NCBI GenBank assembly: GCA_905250125.1
Contig: CAJNOL010000234.1
Coordinates: forward strand, 124,001 to 188,000
Reading direction: 5' to 3'
From: Rotaria sordida
Taxonomy: Eukaryota > Rotifera > Eurotatoria > Philodinida > Philodinidae
DNA length: 64,000 nucleotides
The notes beneath the pieces were generated by a model, which was not told the DNA's origin, ran no database searches, and saw only the letters and a list, made by a program, of their open reading frames with translations. A program made the position numbers and the translations under genes. How positions within the stretch are numbered: position 1 is the first letter of the stretch; each line of letters begins with the position of its first letter. Positions 11,619-23,767 of this stretch are shown here, piece by piece.

Positions 11619-12621
11619 TAATAATAAATAGTTTGTTCATGTTTGCTTTTTGTTAAAAACAAACAATAAATTGTGTAGAGTTGTCTCTTCTACGCTTCCT
11701 CGTTCGTTGTATGAATATATCTTATTTGATTACGACCAAACATATTTTAGTTTTATGTATTGAGATAATAAGTACTATAAGATTTGTTCTCTGGTGAATA
11801 ATAAATAGAACATCTAGAGAATTTTTTATTATATTTATATACATGATGTATTAATATATAAATTCAAATGATAGCAATAAGATGTCATCCATAGAGAACG
11901 TCTAGAAAAGGGAGTGTTAGTAAAAGCTGGATGTACATTTCCAAACAGGAATCAGTCGTATCTGAATACTTATTATAATATTTTCAAGTTAATAAAAGGT
12001 GTATCAGAAAATAAAGAAAAGTATATATGAGCAAATAGGCTCTTTCTAAAAATGTTTTGCAGACTAGACGTTCAGTGAGGCGAAGTCGGTCAAAATCGAA
12101 GATTTCCTGACGTCGGGAAGTCAAAAAAAAGCAATTTTTACTGCGACGCTTTCTATGGATGGCTCATACGTAATTTTGTTTTTGTTCTCATTATAGTCTA
12201 TATCTGACTTACTGATGCTACTATAAATATATCTGTAAAGATGCCAGTATCTACTTTGCACTTACTGATTTTTATCTATTTCAATATATATTTTTAGAAA
12301 AAATTCTCTAAACTTTCAAAGAAAATCGATCTGTTTTTTTCTTGTGAAGTTTTATTCATTATATCTAGTTAGATATGTTTATTAATCTCGATCTTAATTG
12401 TGAAGTAACTTAGGACAAACAGGTTGTATAAGAGTCTCAAACTAAAAATAAAAGTATTGTGTGAAAATTTGACCATTTGTGTTAGATTAGTTCTATATTT
12501 ATGCCTAACTAATCTCAACAGATTTTTTTTCTTCTCACTACAAGAATATTTATTAGCAGTATTTCTCGAATATTAGTAGTCTCTAAAGTTAATAATTATA
12601 AAAAACACACACAAACACACA
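11619..12621. other. Intergenic region with a dispersed repeat fragment
   Basis: The stretch separates the dead and live countin-like copies. A segment around 12021-12080 (GTATATATGAGCAAATAGGC followed by TCTTTCTAAAAATG) reappears in reverse orientation near 53771-53801 inside a synapsin intron. It also holds the upstream region of the live gene. Confidence 0.5.
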
Positions 12622-13513
12622 ATGTATAAGACTCTTAGTGTTATTCTTCTTGTTGTTGTTGGTATTTCGAATGTTGCTTGTTCATTCAATACTCCCTCGA
12701 AAAATTTACAACATTTTCCATCTGATATTCGAGGCAACAATGTTGGTATTGATCTTTGTCCAACATGTATAAATGAAGCTGTAGAAGCAATTAATGTTAT
12801 ACTCAATGTAATTCTTGATGAAGGCATTATAGAAAGTTGTGAAAAATTATGTAGTATTGTTGCTAATAAAACAGGTGTACCATTTATTGGCACTGTATGT
12901 GATCTAGCATGTGATGCTGTTGGTATTGATGAATTTATTCATTTAATTATTGCAGTTGATATTGATCCGATTTGGTATTGTGAAATGGCTCGTTTGTGTC
13001 CAAGTAAGATTAAACAAAAAAAAAAATTTTTATCTATCAAAATATTTTTCTTTATAGTTAACGACCATGGTGATGCTAAATTTATAAAATTTGGTGTTTT
13101 ACCAAATACAGGTCCACAAGGTACAACATTTATGATTGATTGTTCATTCAAATCTATGAATGGAACTGGTACAAGTATGCTACGTTTGGAAATTACTGAT
13201 CCTCATAATGAAACAGAGAGTAATGATTATTTGATTGAATCTAAAAAACCTGGTATGTATACTGAAAAAATTGGTCTTAGAACTTTAACTGCTTTGAATT
13301 GTGATTCGACAAAAGGTAAATTTAATTCTAATTTGTCTGATAATAAATTCTTTTTTTTTTTTTACTTTTTTAATAGGACTTTGTGATGCGTTTCCAGTTG
13401 GTACCTATAATGTCACTGTACAATTGTGTAATGGAGAATGCGGTTCACATCATCCACATTCACAAACATATGATGTTGGAAAAGCTTCATTTACTGTTAC
13501 GAAAAAGAAATAA
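12622..13513 (+). CDS. Secreted countin-like protein with saposin B-type domain
   Basis: Exons are 12622-13003, 13058-13315 and 13377-13513 (258 residues). A signal peptide (MYKTLSVILLVVVGISNVAC) precedes a saposin B-type domain with six cysteines: CPTC, CEKLC, CDLAC-type spacing and a final WYCEMARLCP. A second domain (about residues 128-258) contains NGTGTSMLRLEI, KPGMYTEKIG, GTYNVTVQLCNGECGSHHPH and ends in FTVTKKK. This two-part layout is that of countin, the secreted cell-counting factor of Dictyostelium. The animal function is unknown, and I infer only a secreted lipid- or membrane-interacting protein. Introns are 54 and 61 nt. The first is a multiple of three and has no in-frame stop, so its retention would add residues without breaking the frame. 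The stop codon overlaps an ATAAAA run. A dead paralogue lies just upstream. Confidence 0.8.
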
Positions 13514-15059
13514 AATTGTTTTTTTTTATTGATTAATGAATTTCAATAGATCCATTAAAGTTTTACTGATATTTTAATTCAATTGATTTTATAGAATAAA
13601 ATCTTTCTAGAATAAGTAAAAAAAAATCATATTATTAGTCGTTCGATAATAATTTAGATTTTGATATTATAAAGGATGGGAACATATAAGGGATCAAATC
13701 GGTCCACTCTTGCATTGTTAAAACTCATGTATATTTCGATGCAGAATATTACGCTAAGTCATTTGGTAATACTTTCAAATTGACTCAATAACACCTAGAA
13801 TAATAATGACCCGAAATATTACCGTTAGCTTAGCACTATCTAAATAGTGAGATTTTTCGCTGATATCTTTGCACAGTAGTATCACTTTCATTTCGAGATG
13901 GTCTCATCGGATAGAGCATTGAATTCTACATAGATTCATTTAAGGACATGTCTATTGGAAAAAAAACCATTTCGGTATCTTCTATTTGTTCTTTTATTAG
14001 CGATCAGTAGTAGATTAGCTAAAAATCTATTCTGCTAATTGTGTTGTCGATCGATAAAGATCTACATCTTTTGGTTCATGTCAATCTTCATATACCAATC
14101 GATAGCACTTTTGAAATGCAACAGAACGGTATATTTTTCAAACTTTGAAACTATAGTCAGAAAAATACAATTTGAGCCAAAACTGATGATATCTTTGGAA
14201 TCAATACCAAATTCTGACTCAAATTATGAGTGTTTCAATTTTTTTGCAAACTATTTTTATTCGCCAAAACAATTGACTCGAGGTCTCCTTCAGGGTCTAG
14301 TCAAAAAATGTTTTAACTGCAACTTTTTTTTTTATGAAAGTAATTTCAACCGCTAGTTTTTCCAGATTTAAGGTCGGAATACTTGACTTGATAAACTCAA
14401 ATAGTTTTTCTTTGAAATCTCAGAGAAACATCTGGGGACATTCCCTCATTAGAAGAAGTGCATCATAGGATATTTTTCGAAGAAAGTGTAAAGGCGAAGA
14501 GATATTTTAATTAATAATATACAACATGATTTTATTAAATATATTCCAAGTTTAGAAAGATCTTTTAATGTGTGACCTATGCAAATGCGCACTACGTTAA
14601 TTATGTCCAAGAACTACGGAAAAGGTTTAGATTTTTGTATAGAAAATCTAAAGAATTTCTTCAAAATATGTTTCAAAAAAAGAACTGAAGTGATTTCACG
14701 ATATGTTTGCAATAAACTGTTCTTTCCTACTAACTGTTTCTCATGATTTTTTCTAATTCGGAACTAACACATTGCTACGATGATGAAATCAAAATATTGT
14801 CCATACTAATTTTTTTGAAGAAAAATATTTATTTCTACTCTTTCTAAAACAAAAAAGTATTGCATTAAAAAAATTTTTCGATAACATTGTTATTAGAAAA
14901 TATAAGTATATTCACATATTTAATTAGAAATAAGAAGAAAAACAGGTCAATCAACAGTTTTATTTATTAGTCAAAAGTGGTCACATGCCAGACATTGAAG
15001 AAAAACCGATTTTCGATTTCAATCAAATATTCATATTAACTTTGATTTATCATGAATTA
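13514..15059. other. Intergenic region without a recognised gene
   Basis: The stretch has only short AT-driven frames. I could not define element ends or a gene. Confidence 0.5.
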
Positions 15060-15789
15060 TTATTGAGTTGGAATATTTGAAGTAGATGCTGATGTTGTGG
15101 GTGCGGGTAGAGTGATAGCTACAATCAGGTTGATAATACTATGAATAAGTGCAGTACTAAAAAGGACCAAGATAGTTATTTTTAGATTGTATACTATTGT
15201 ACTGTCGCAATAATATGAATAGTGTATTGAACTACATCGATTTAAGTTAACTACTTTAAAGATAGATACGATGAGTCCTGATACACAAAAGGACGAACAA
15301 AAAATAAATAGTCGAATTAGAAAAGTCATCGCATTCGATGTTTTACATGCTACAATTAACATAATAATTCCTCCACCAATTAGAGAAAAACTTGCCACGA
15401 AACCGACATAATATGTCCAATTCGAATTAACAATAAGATCAATTTGGATACCAACACAAATAAAGAATACCCGAAATGACAAGAAATACTCGTAGACTAG
15501 ACGTAATCGGTGTTGATGTTAAATTATTCCTGGATGGTCGATAAAGAGGTACGACAGTAACTCCTTGGGGTTGATTGATTGATTGTACGCCATTATGTGG
15601 TGCACCCGATGTTGGATAAGCAGATGAATGTTGAGGATATTGTGTATAAGGTGGTGATGCATTATTTGACCTTTCAAAAAACAACAACAAAATGAATAAT
15701 TATCTTTCAACGAACAACAAACCAAAATTCTGACTAAAAGATATTACGTACGGATAAATATTTCCAGCTTCGTATGGTGGTTGATTCAT
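15060..15789 (-). CDS. Four-transmembrane protein with Pro/Tyr-rich N-terminus, interrupted by a frameshift
   Basis: Exon 1 is 15752-15789 (MNQPPYEAGNIYP) and exon 2 is 15060-15670. The N-terminal tail is rich in P, Y, S and Q (SPPYTQYPQHSSAYPTSG). Four hydrophobic segments follow: FLVISGI..., YVGFVASFSLIGGGIIML, a third from FLIRLFIFCSSFCVSGLIV, and ILVLFSTALIHSIINLIVAI; a CNS-rich tail ends in NIPTQ. The layout resembles MS4A-like or other small tetraspanning proteins, but I cannot assign a family. Within the first hydrophobic segment (about 15440-15475) the frame changes by one base, and the N-terminal frame would stop at WYPN. Removing one base restores a continuous helix. It is therefore a young pseudogene, a sequencing error, or an allele difference. 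Confidence 0.6.
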
Positions 15790-16525
15790 AGGTGAATATT
15801 AATTACCGTAGACAGTTCCATAGTTATTATTACTTTGTTTGTTTGGATCGTACAGATTTGTTTTAATGTTTGACATAGTCTTAAGTATCGCGTTTCGTTT
15901 TTTAATTGTTTTCTCTTTCAGTATCTCTGCTACGCAGCGTTTATTTTCTATTTTTAATATTATTTTCTTCGTTATTACAGATAAAAAACAACATATGACG
16001 CATTACTTTTTTTATGTGACACAAGAAGATAATAATAACTATCAAAACAAGATTATATTTCTTTAATCTTTTCTCCATTGAAATAGATAACAATAATGAT
16101 AACAATTCATGAATCAACTTTTGCAAACAATAAAATCGTTTCAGATAATAATAAATATAAATCTCAGAATATTGGTAATAAATCAAATTTTAAGCAAAAG
16201 TTTTTGATTAACCTACGAGATCTAAGTGTCCGCACAAATGTGGAGACATGCAGTGATCGAACGAAAAGTGCTAGAAGTCTAACTTTTTCATCATACCGTT
16301 GAAAATGATTTGTTACCAAAATAAATATTTTCATGCTTTTTCTTGGTTTAAGATGCATTATGTTGACTACAAGCGAAGAAAGAGATTTCAAACTTGGAAA
16401 AAGAAGGTTGTGAGATCTAGGCTTTCTGAAAATCGGCTTCCTATTTTTTTGCGTATTCAAAGCAGTCAGCAATCAGTTTTAAAAGTCAAATCAGTACATT
16501 TCACGATTTTTGATGAATGTTTTAA
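15790..16525. other. Intergenic region
   Basis: It holds the upstream side of the four-TM gene and AT-rich DNA running up to the TTAA target of the next element. No supported gene was found. Confidence 0.4.
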
Positions 16526-17380
16526 CCCTTTACGCCCCACGGTGGTTCCAGAAGAGCCGCCGATAGAATAACTATGTAAACAGAGTACTAGCGTGTCTAG
16601 TGTGACAATTGTGTAGTCTGATTCATTGAATGTCTCCCTCTTTGTGTAGGATCATTTAATCTGTCGATTAATCCTGTGATGGACTGAGAGGATGGAACAA
16701 CATATTAAGCGTTGATTTGTTTTTCTTTGACTACATTATTGAATGAGCAAAAGTAACATCTATCTCATGTTATTGGAATAATGGAAAGTGGAGGGAATAA
16801 ACCAATAAAAATTAATGTCGAAAGAATGCATGTATTTTTAGCACATTTTCTTAAATAGGCATCTACCTTGCTTTGAGCCGTTTTATAACTTCTGAAGACA
16901 TTTAATTCAAAATAAATACTATTCTAACTTCTCATGAGCTGAGGTTTATAATAGATATATTACCATTTCTCTTAATTACCCTAAAGATGCCTCATAACGG
17001 TTCCTTGATCAGTTATGTGCGTTAGTATGTCCAACTGGTCAGCTTATCACGATGCATTCGAAACATATTTAACTTCTTAGTAGACACTTTCATAAATTTG
17101 TATCACATAGAAATTCCAAAAGATCTTCATTTACTGTTAGTAGAGAACGATTTATTTTGAAAAATTCGGTTTTTTTCATTTTTTACAAAATTATCGATTT
17201 TGTTGGCCCAATATTTCAAAGATGGAGCAATAAAAAAAATTATTCTTTTTACCAATCGATAGCTCATAACGTTCACTACAAAAAATGTTCTTATCGTTTT
17301 CAAATTCCATGCTTCCTTTATTTTCTGCAATCATTCTATAAAATGACAATTCCAATTACCAATGGGGGAGGGGTAAAGGG
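16526..17380. mobile_element. piggyBac-type short element flanked by TTAA
   Basis: The element starts CCCTTTACGCCCC right after TTAA (16522-16525) and ends GGGGTAAAGGG right before TTAA (17381-17384). The two ends are inverted relative to each other (CCCTTTACGCCCC against CCCTTTACCCCTCCCC). A TTAA target duplication with CCCT-beginning inverted ends is the signature of the piggyBac superfamily. The 855 bp interior holds only short frames with no recognisable DDD transposase, so it is a non-autonomous copy moved in trans. The ends are GC-rich in sharp contrast with the interior. Confidence 0.8.
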
Positions 17381-17991
17381 TTAAACATTTGTCAGAACAC
17401 AAATTTTTAAATTGATTCAAAAATATGTAACTTTTTGTATCATAGAAGAATATATATGAGACATTAGAAAAATACATTCTATTGAGCTCATAAACAACGA
17501 AATAAAGAATGGGTACAAAATAGCACTTGGCTTCAATTTCGATGTAATTAGAGGTTTTAATAACTCAAATGGATTACAGACGTTTGACTTGAACTTTTGT
17601 TCAATTAAAACTAATATAGCTACTCAACATTTATATGCCATTTAAAAGCATTAAAAGAAACATATAGTCCAGATTTGACAGAACTCCCAATTTTATCTTG
17701 GTAACAACCCATTTTAATAGTTTTTAAAAAAATAAAATTTAATTTCTTGAAGCATACCTCCAATTCTATTCTAAATGTGCAATTTAAAGTGCATACTTTG
17801 CTCTATCTATGAATGAAAAAGTTAGGCTTCTAGAATTTTCCATTCAAATACAACAGGCCTCAACATTTGTACTGATAATTGTACATCCTAGGTTATAGGG
17901 AATTATCAATCCTAATATATTCGATAAAGCAACAAATTATACATTTTAAATTATTTCATAATCATATTCAAATATGACAAAGAAACATTTA
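17381..17991. other. Intergenic region between two short elements
   Basis: AT-rich DNA with no supported gene. Confidence 0.4.
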
Positions 17992-18488
17992 CAGTAAAAT
18001 CTCTCTAATATGAGCACCATTAGGACTGGCCAAAAATGATCAGTCTACAAAGATGAATATCATTGAGAGGTTTACAATTGTTTTTTTTTTCAAATGATAA
18101 GTATTTATTTACAATCACTTTTCGACTGCATCAAGTGCTCTTTTTCTTCTTTTCATTAATCTATTAATTCAAATAATCATCTATTTTTCTGAAGTAACAA
18201 CTTTTTTACAACATTAATCTAATCTTTTTTAAAATTACTATGAAATATGCGTTGAAAAAATTATGGGTCTTCTCTTTTCTCATACGCACACCTAATTTTT
18301 GTACGCCCTGTATGTCACATGATTGTTTATCATAACGCACTGCACATAACATCATTTTTTTCTCGTTCTGCATACGAGTGACAGAACATACGTTACTCAC
18401 ATTATGAAGATTGTTATTACTCATAAGACTATAAATATGTGCTCACTGCTGAGAATGAAGAGATACTCACATTGATAGGTTTTTACTG
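17992..18488. mobile_element. pogo/Tigger-type short non-autonomous element
   Basis: The left end CAGTAAAATCTCTCTAATAT and the right end, whose reverse complement is CAGTAAAAACCTATCAATGT, form imperfect inverted termini. TA flanks both (17990-17991 and 18489-18490). The first bases match the ends of the larger Tigger copy at 47319-49392 (CAGTAAAACCT). A second inverted copy of the terminal motif lies inside the left end near 18046-18075. The 497 bp interior encodes nothing recognised. It is best read as a MITE mobilised by the Tigger transposase family seen in this window. Confidence 0.78.
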
Positions 18489-19772
18489 TATTTGTTTTTT
18501 TCAAAAAAACATCAACATGATGTGAATCTTACTGTAGTACTGATTCAAGTCTTAGAAAAGAAGATTATAATTTATTGTATGTTCAAAATTATTTGTATTC
18601 TTGTTACAATTAGTTTTTCAATCTTTTTCTTTATCATAGATTTCTTTGGACATAAAATAAACAAGATTTTATCATCAATGAAGTCTTTTAATACAAAACT
18701 GAATTAAATTCTCTTTCTAATAAATATCTTTTTTGTTGTTCATAATATTCTTTCGAATTTTTGAAAAGAAAATGAAAATTTTAGCATTATTATTTTACTG
18801 AACAAAATATTAAATGACAATTATTTCTAATTTTATGTACTAAAGTAAAGCAACATTCAATATTCGCAATGTCATATAGATCAATTGTTGAAGTAAAACA
18901 TTGTCTAACTTGTATTGATGAAGATTCTGTTCAATCTATGAAAGATTTCTAAAAGAAAAATAAAATCTTTAACATTGAATACGTTCAATATACTAACTAT
19001 GAATTTTGTTAAAAAACTTCGATGTTTCTTGTCATTGGAAATTGAAATATTTGAAGATCAATAGCACGACTTATTTTCTTCATTATCGAAGTTCAAGAAA
19101 ACTCATGATAATTAAAATTTAATAATTTGTCATTAGCTGACAAGAGAATCTATTTGGACAGACATAGATAATAGAAAGATTATTGATGTTTTTGTTCACA
19201 GTTGCTCATTATTTTGTATATTGTATTCATAGTAGTATGTTCATTCAGATCGAAACTATTAACATATATCCATTAAAAAAGAATTAGACTTACGTATTTG
19301 CATAATAAAGATTTAGGTTAGAGTAACAAATTCTGAGTGCCTAAAACTAAGATAATAATAATAATAATATTTGAATTATTCACCAAAATAGATTTCAAAT
19401 CAGTATGAAATAAGTCATAGAGTATTGACGTTTCAACCGCATATAAATGCGAGTCATATTTTTTATTGTATTTGATCAAATACATACATGGTAACATTTA
19501 CACAATTAATACGTTGTATTATGTATCATTCAATGTGTCATTTGGTACAAATTTCATATTGATATCAGTCGTATTGAATATGAAGAATGACTAAAATTGA
19601 ATAATTAAAATTGATTTGAATGAAATTAATCATAATAACAATAATATATTATGACAAAAGATATTTTGTGGTTTTAATTACAATGAGACATGAACAACTG
19701 AAATATAGATTATGTGAACATTTTTACATAATGAATAAATAACTTTGTCAAAGAAGATTATATAGGTAGGTA
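18489..19772. other. Intergenic region 3' of the RdRP gene
   Basis: AT-rich DNA with only short frames. The 3' UTR of the RdRP gene should lie at its right end. Confidence 0.4.
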
Positions 19773-22700
19773 TTAGTTCGAATGTATAGTTTTTGCAGTT
19801 TTAATTAATAGTTCAATAAGCATTTCAGCATGGTTAATCATTTTTTCATTGTTCGTGGCACATGCATTTTGAAAGCATATCTCTAAAAGTTCCATAAATG
19901 TGAATTGGTTATCATTTGGAAGTAGATTTATTAATGATGACAATTGTTGTTTGAGGTAATCATTCAAGATTGAATCAGAAATGAATGTATTTTCCATAAA
20001 ATCATTTGTTTGTTGTTCATCTTCCGAAATAACAGAATAATCGGCAAGAAGTTGAGAAGCAAATAACCATGGAAAACTTAACATAGATTTATCTTTGTCA
20101 TTTGTATCTGTATATGCCACATAATAACAAGCAGCTGCTTTAGCTTTAGCTTGATGAAGTGAAACAAGATCATCATGAAAGTTCTTTTGAATATTTTGAA
20201 AAACAGCTCTTAATAATTCTTGTGCTGTTTGTTGAATATCACTTCGTTCATTGGCTTTCATGTTATGTGAATCAATACAACAAAAAAGATCAATTTCATT
20301 TGAAAATCCATATGATCCAATAATTTCCAACATTTCATATTGATATTGTTTATAAAGATTTTGAGCAGAATCAATATATTCTTCATAACCATTGTGAAGA
20401 AGATTTTTATCAAGAAAAATTTCGTTGTTATTATTAAGAAATAAATTTTTAAAAGTATCAGATAAACGACGAGCGCTTCGAAATAGTTTTCCTATCAGAC
20501 AAAAAAAAGATGAATTGTAAATCTGTTTTGATTTATGTGTTAGAGAATTGTAATGTAAATGACTTACCAAGTATTTTTTCCGATTGATACTCTTTATAAC
20601 CAGATGCTTGCATAAAATCTGGACGAGTTTTATCAGCTGTTAAAATTATTTGTTTAATTTGTTCTGATGTATAAGGATGTTGACTTGATTTGACACTGTC
20701 TAGTTCTTGACTTATTCCAGCAGCTAAATTAATCGCTTTTTCATGGTCGATACCAAACTTATCGGCAAGTACGAGATGAATATTACTTAATCGACCTAGA
20801 TTGTCTTGTTCACATATATCTGATATAACTTTTAATCTATCATTACGTGTTACTACCCGATTGAGAGGCTTTGGACTTGGTCCAGAATCATAATCATATG
20901 GAATTGGATTGGGTGAAGTAGGTACGAGTTCAGAATTCCAAATGACACTATATTCATCGCCATCAAGATCTGATCCAGATATTTCATTTGCATGTGGTCT
21001 AGAACCTTGCTGAGGAAAGACAAGAACATCATAGAGATGGTGAAGATAACTATTGTTGACAGCTTCTAGAACACGTAAATCTCCTGGATGATGACAAGGA
21101 TTTTTGGTAATAGCAATAGGCCCTTCCAAAACAGTTTTACTTCCATATTCATTGGTAATTTGAACGAAAACTTGTCCTTCTTTGAGTACTTTATATTCAT
21201 CGACTGTTCCAAACATATAACGTGCTTTCGAAACACGTATATGAGCTCTTGTTATTATTTGGCAAAGATTATTTTTGACAGTTGTAAGAAGAAGATGATG
21301 AAAAAATGGTTCTTTTGATAAATGTGAATAAAAAGAAATTTTCGACCATGGTAAAACATGGAGAACTCTTTCACGAAGAACATACAAAGCTGATTGATTC
21401 GAAACAAAAGAAGCCATTAGCCATAAGATATTTCGAAGTTGAACGACAAGAATATGTGCATTAGATATACCACGATATGAAAGTAAGTTAATCACTTCAC
21501 GATTCAAACATAAATGACCTGAATATATCAAATTATCAAAGTGTATCAAAGACATAAATTGATAATTAAATATATATATTAACTTACGTCTAAGTGAACG
21601 TTTGCATAATTCAAGCATTTGATGTTCACATTCAAATTTATTCATACTTGGTCGAATTAATAATTGTTTTTCTTTTCCATCAAGCAGTGGATTAACAGCA
21701 ATAGTACCTTTACAACCTCCATAGCGAATTTGAAGAACACTGGAAATATAATCGCCATCATTAACATTTTTACCAATTGATTCATGGATCTACAAATAAA
21801 AATCAATGATATGGTTAGATGAATTAATAATCTTGATTACAAGATAAAAAGACATATCACACACCAATAGATTTAGTTCTGATGAAATCTGTCCAACACC
21901 ATCAGTAAAGTTATATTTTCCATCTGTTGTCTTCAAGTCAGGAATCAAGCCAACGAGTTTTTTATCAATCTTTAAAGGATAAATGATGATTATTTTTTTT
22001 TTTATTAAAAGATATTCATGTACTCTTACTTCAATAGTAGCTTCTGTACTAGAGAATGGTTGTGTTCGTCGAGCAGTATTTTTCGCTGGTAATTTTTCCC
22101 TATCAAAATTGCCCATCCAAGCTTCAAGTGCTTCGCGAGTCATATTACCTTCATGTTCGCAATAAAAATAAAATTGTTTCTGACGTATTTGAGATTGAGC
22201 ATGATGTAAATAAATATAATGACGATCAGCAAACCAGAATCCATTTTGAAGATAATGTTGTAAGAAAGGAACAAGTTCTTTTGATAAAGATGCAGATCCT
22301 GTATCATCACGAAATTCTACAAAAGCCATTGATTGAGTTACATTAGAGATATATCGAAAAACTCGATTTGATCGCATAAACTTAAATGGTTTAATAATAA
22401 GACGTGTTGGTGTAAAACAAAACCATGGAATACGAACATATTTAGTCCAAACCATATCCATCTGATAAAAAGTACTATGAAGATAAGAATCATAATAATT
22501 ATTTCGAATAGTAGGCAATTCATGTAGAAGTTGAAGAAAATAATTTTCTGAAGACAATGTCAATCGTCGCAGTCGTTCGAATATATAATAAACAAAATCA
22601 TCATCATTATTATTTCCATTTAATAAATAAAACATATTATTATTCAAGATATCATCATTGACTATTTGATCATATATTTGACATCCCACACTAGTGAGCA

Positions 22701-23767
22701 TGTGGCAGGCATATTGACCAATGAAAGTATTTGCAGATATCAATAAATTATTTCCATAAATAAAGTTTTCATATAAAAATTCAATTGATCCAAAATGTAT
22801 TGGAATGGAATGATAACTAAAGAATTGAATAAAATAGCATAAAATTTGATAGATCGAATCAGTATTTTTTTGTTTATTATGAATTGAGAAATGCATAGCT
22901 GAAAAACATGATTGCCATGGTTGTTCGTCTCGTGTGTTTTGCAAACAAAATTGACGCTCGTAACCTGTAAAGAAAAAAAAAGACTGAAAAGTGAAGAATC
23001 GCAATAAATGAGTACGTTGCCTATGCTTTCATACTGGAGAAAAAAAAAACAACAAACATGCGTGTTTTTTTTTCTTCGTAAAAAGTGACTGTTTTACAGG
23101 AGAAATAAGACAGGAATAATTTTTTTTTCTATTACAGATAACATACCAAGTTGTCGATTTTTGGATGTATATTCTTCGAGATTCCCTCGCAGACAAACAT
23201 GCATTATGAAGTCATGACTAGATCTTGCACTGATGATAACACCACGATGAATGTCGATGTGATCGCGTTTTAATTGAAATTTAATAAATTCTGTATTAAT
23301 GGATAGAAACGAATTATATTTTGCAAAATATAGATTCCATATTGAATTTGGTCCTTTTGTAAAACAAAATTTTGATGCTGCACATTTAAATTGGCTAGAT
23401 GAAATAAGGGAACCAAAAGCCAAAGTAACATTTTGATCTTGTTGTAATAGAATCTGATCATAGTTTTTATCATTTCTGAATGTCTTTAATCTTTCAGAAG
23501 GATTTAAAAGACACCAGACAGATGAAAGTTGATTGATATTGATTTTCTTTGTTGTATAATAGATTTCCTTGAAAATTGTGAGACCAAAGCCATTAATTTC
23601 ATTTTGATTTGTTGATGCATTTGTATTTTCAGAGGAATTACAATTCAACGAATGTTTACAAAAGACAACTTCTGTATTTGATGATACGCATAGAATATTT
23701 CCGTGTTCTATATAAATAGATGATAATAAAATTGAGAGTATATTCGAGACTCCTTACCGAGTTCCAT
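19773..23767 (-). CDS. Eukaryotic RNA-dependent RNA polymerase (RNA silencing)
   Basis: Exons in coding order are 23758-23767, 23147-23707, 22030-22964, 21865-21969, 21588-21789, 20568-21518 and 19773-20491, giving 1160 residues. The protein belongs to the QDE-1/EGO-1/RDR family, which makes dsRNA or secondary small RNAs from template RNA in RNA interference. Diagnostic blocks are FTDGVGQIS (about residue 525), the region from ARYMFGTVDEYKVL to GQVFV (about 703-723), ITKNPCHHPGDLRVLE, and the catalytic SGSDLDGDEYSVIW (DLDGD about 788-792), whose aspartates bind the metal ions of the double-psi barrel core. All look intact and no frame break was found. The start is chosen at MELEHG because the stop just upstream closes that frame and the 10-nt exon keeps phase. 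The 69-nt intron 21519-21587 is stopless and in frame. Bdelloid rotifers are known to have an enlarged RdRP set. Confidence 0.93.

Noticed and set aside
16164..16571. Overlapping frames on both strands left of the piggyBac-type element
   Set aside because: The plus-strand frame runs across the TTAA site into the element, and neither frame has a recognisable domain.
21983..22346. Plus-strand frames across the RdRP gene
   Set aside because: They are shadows of the RdRP coding strand.
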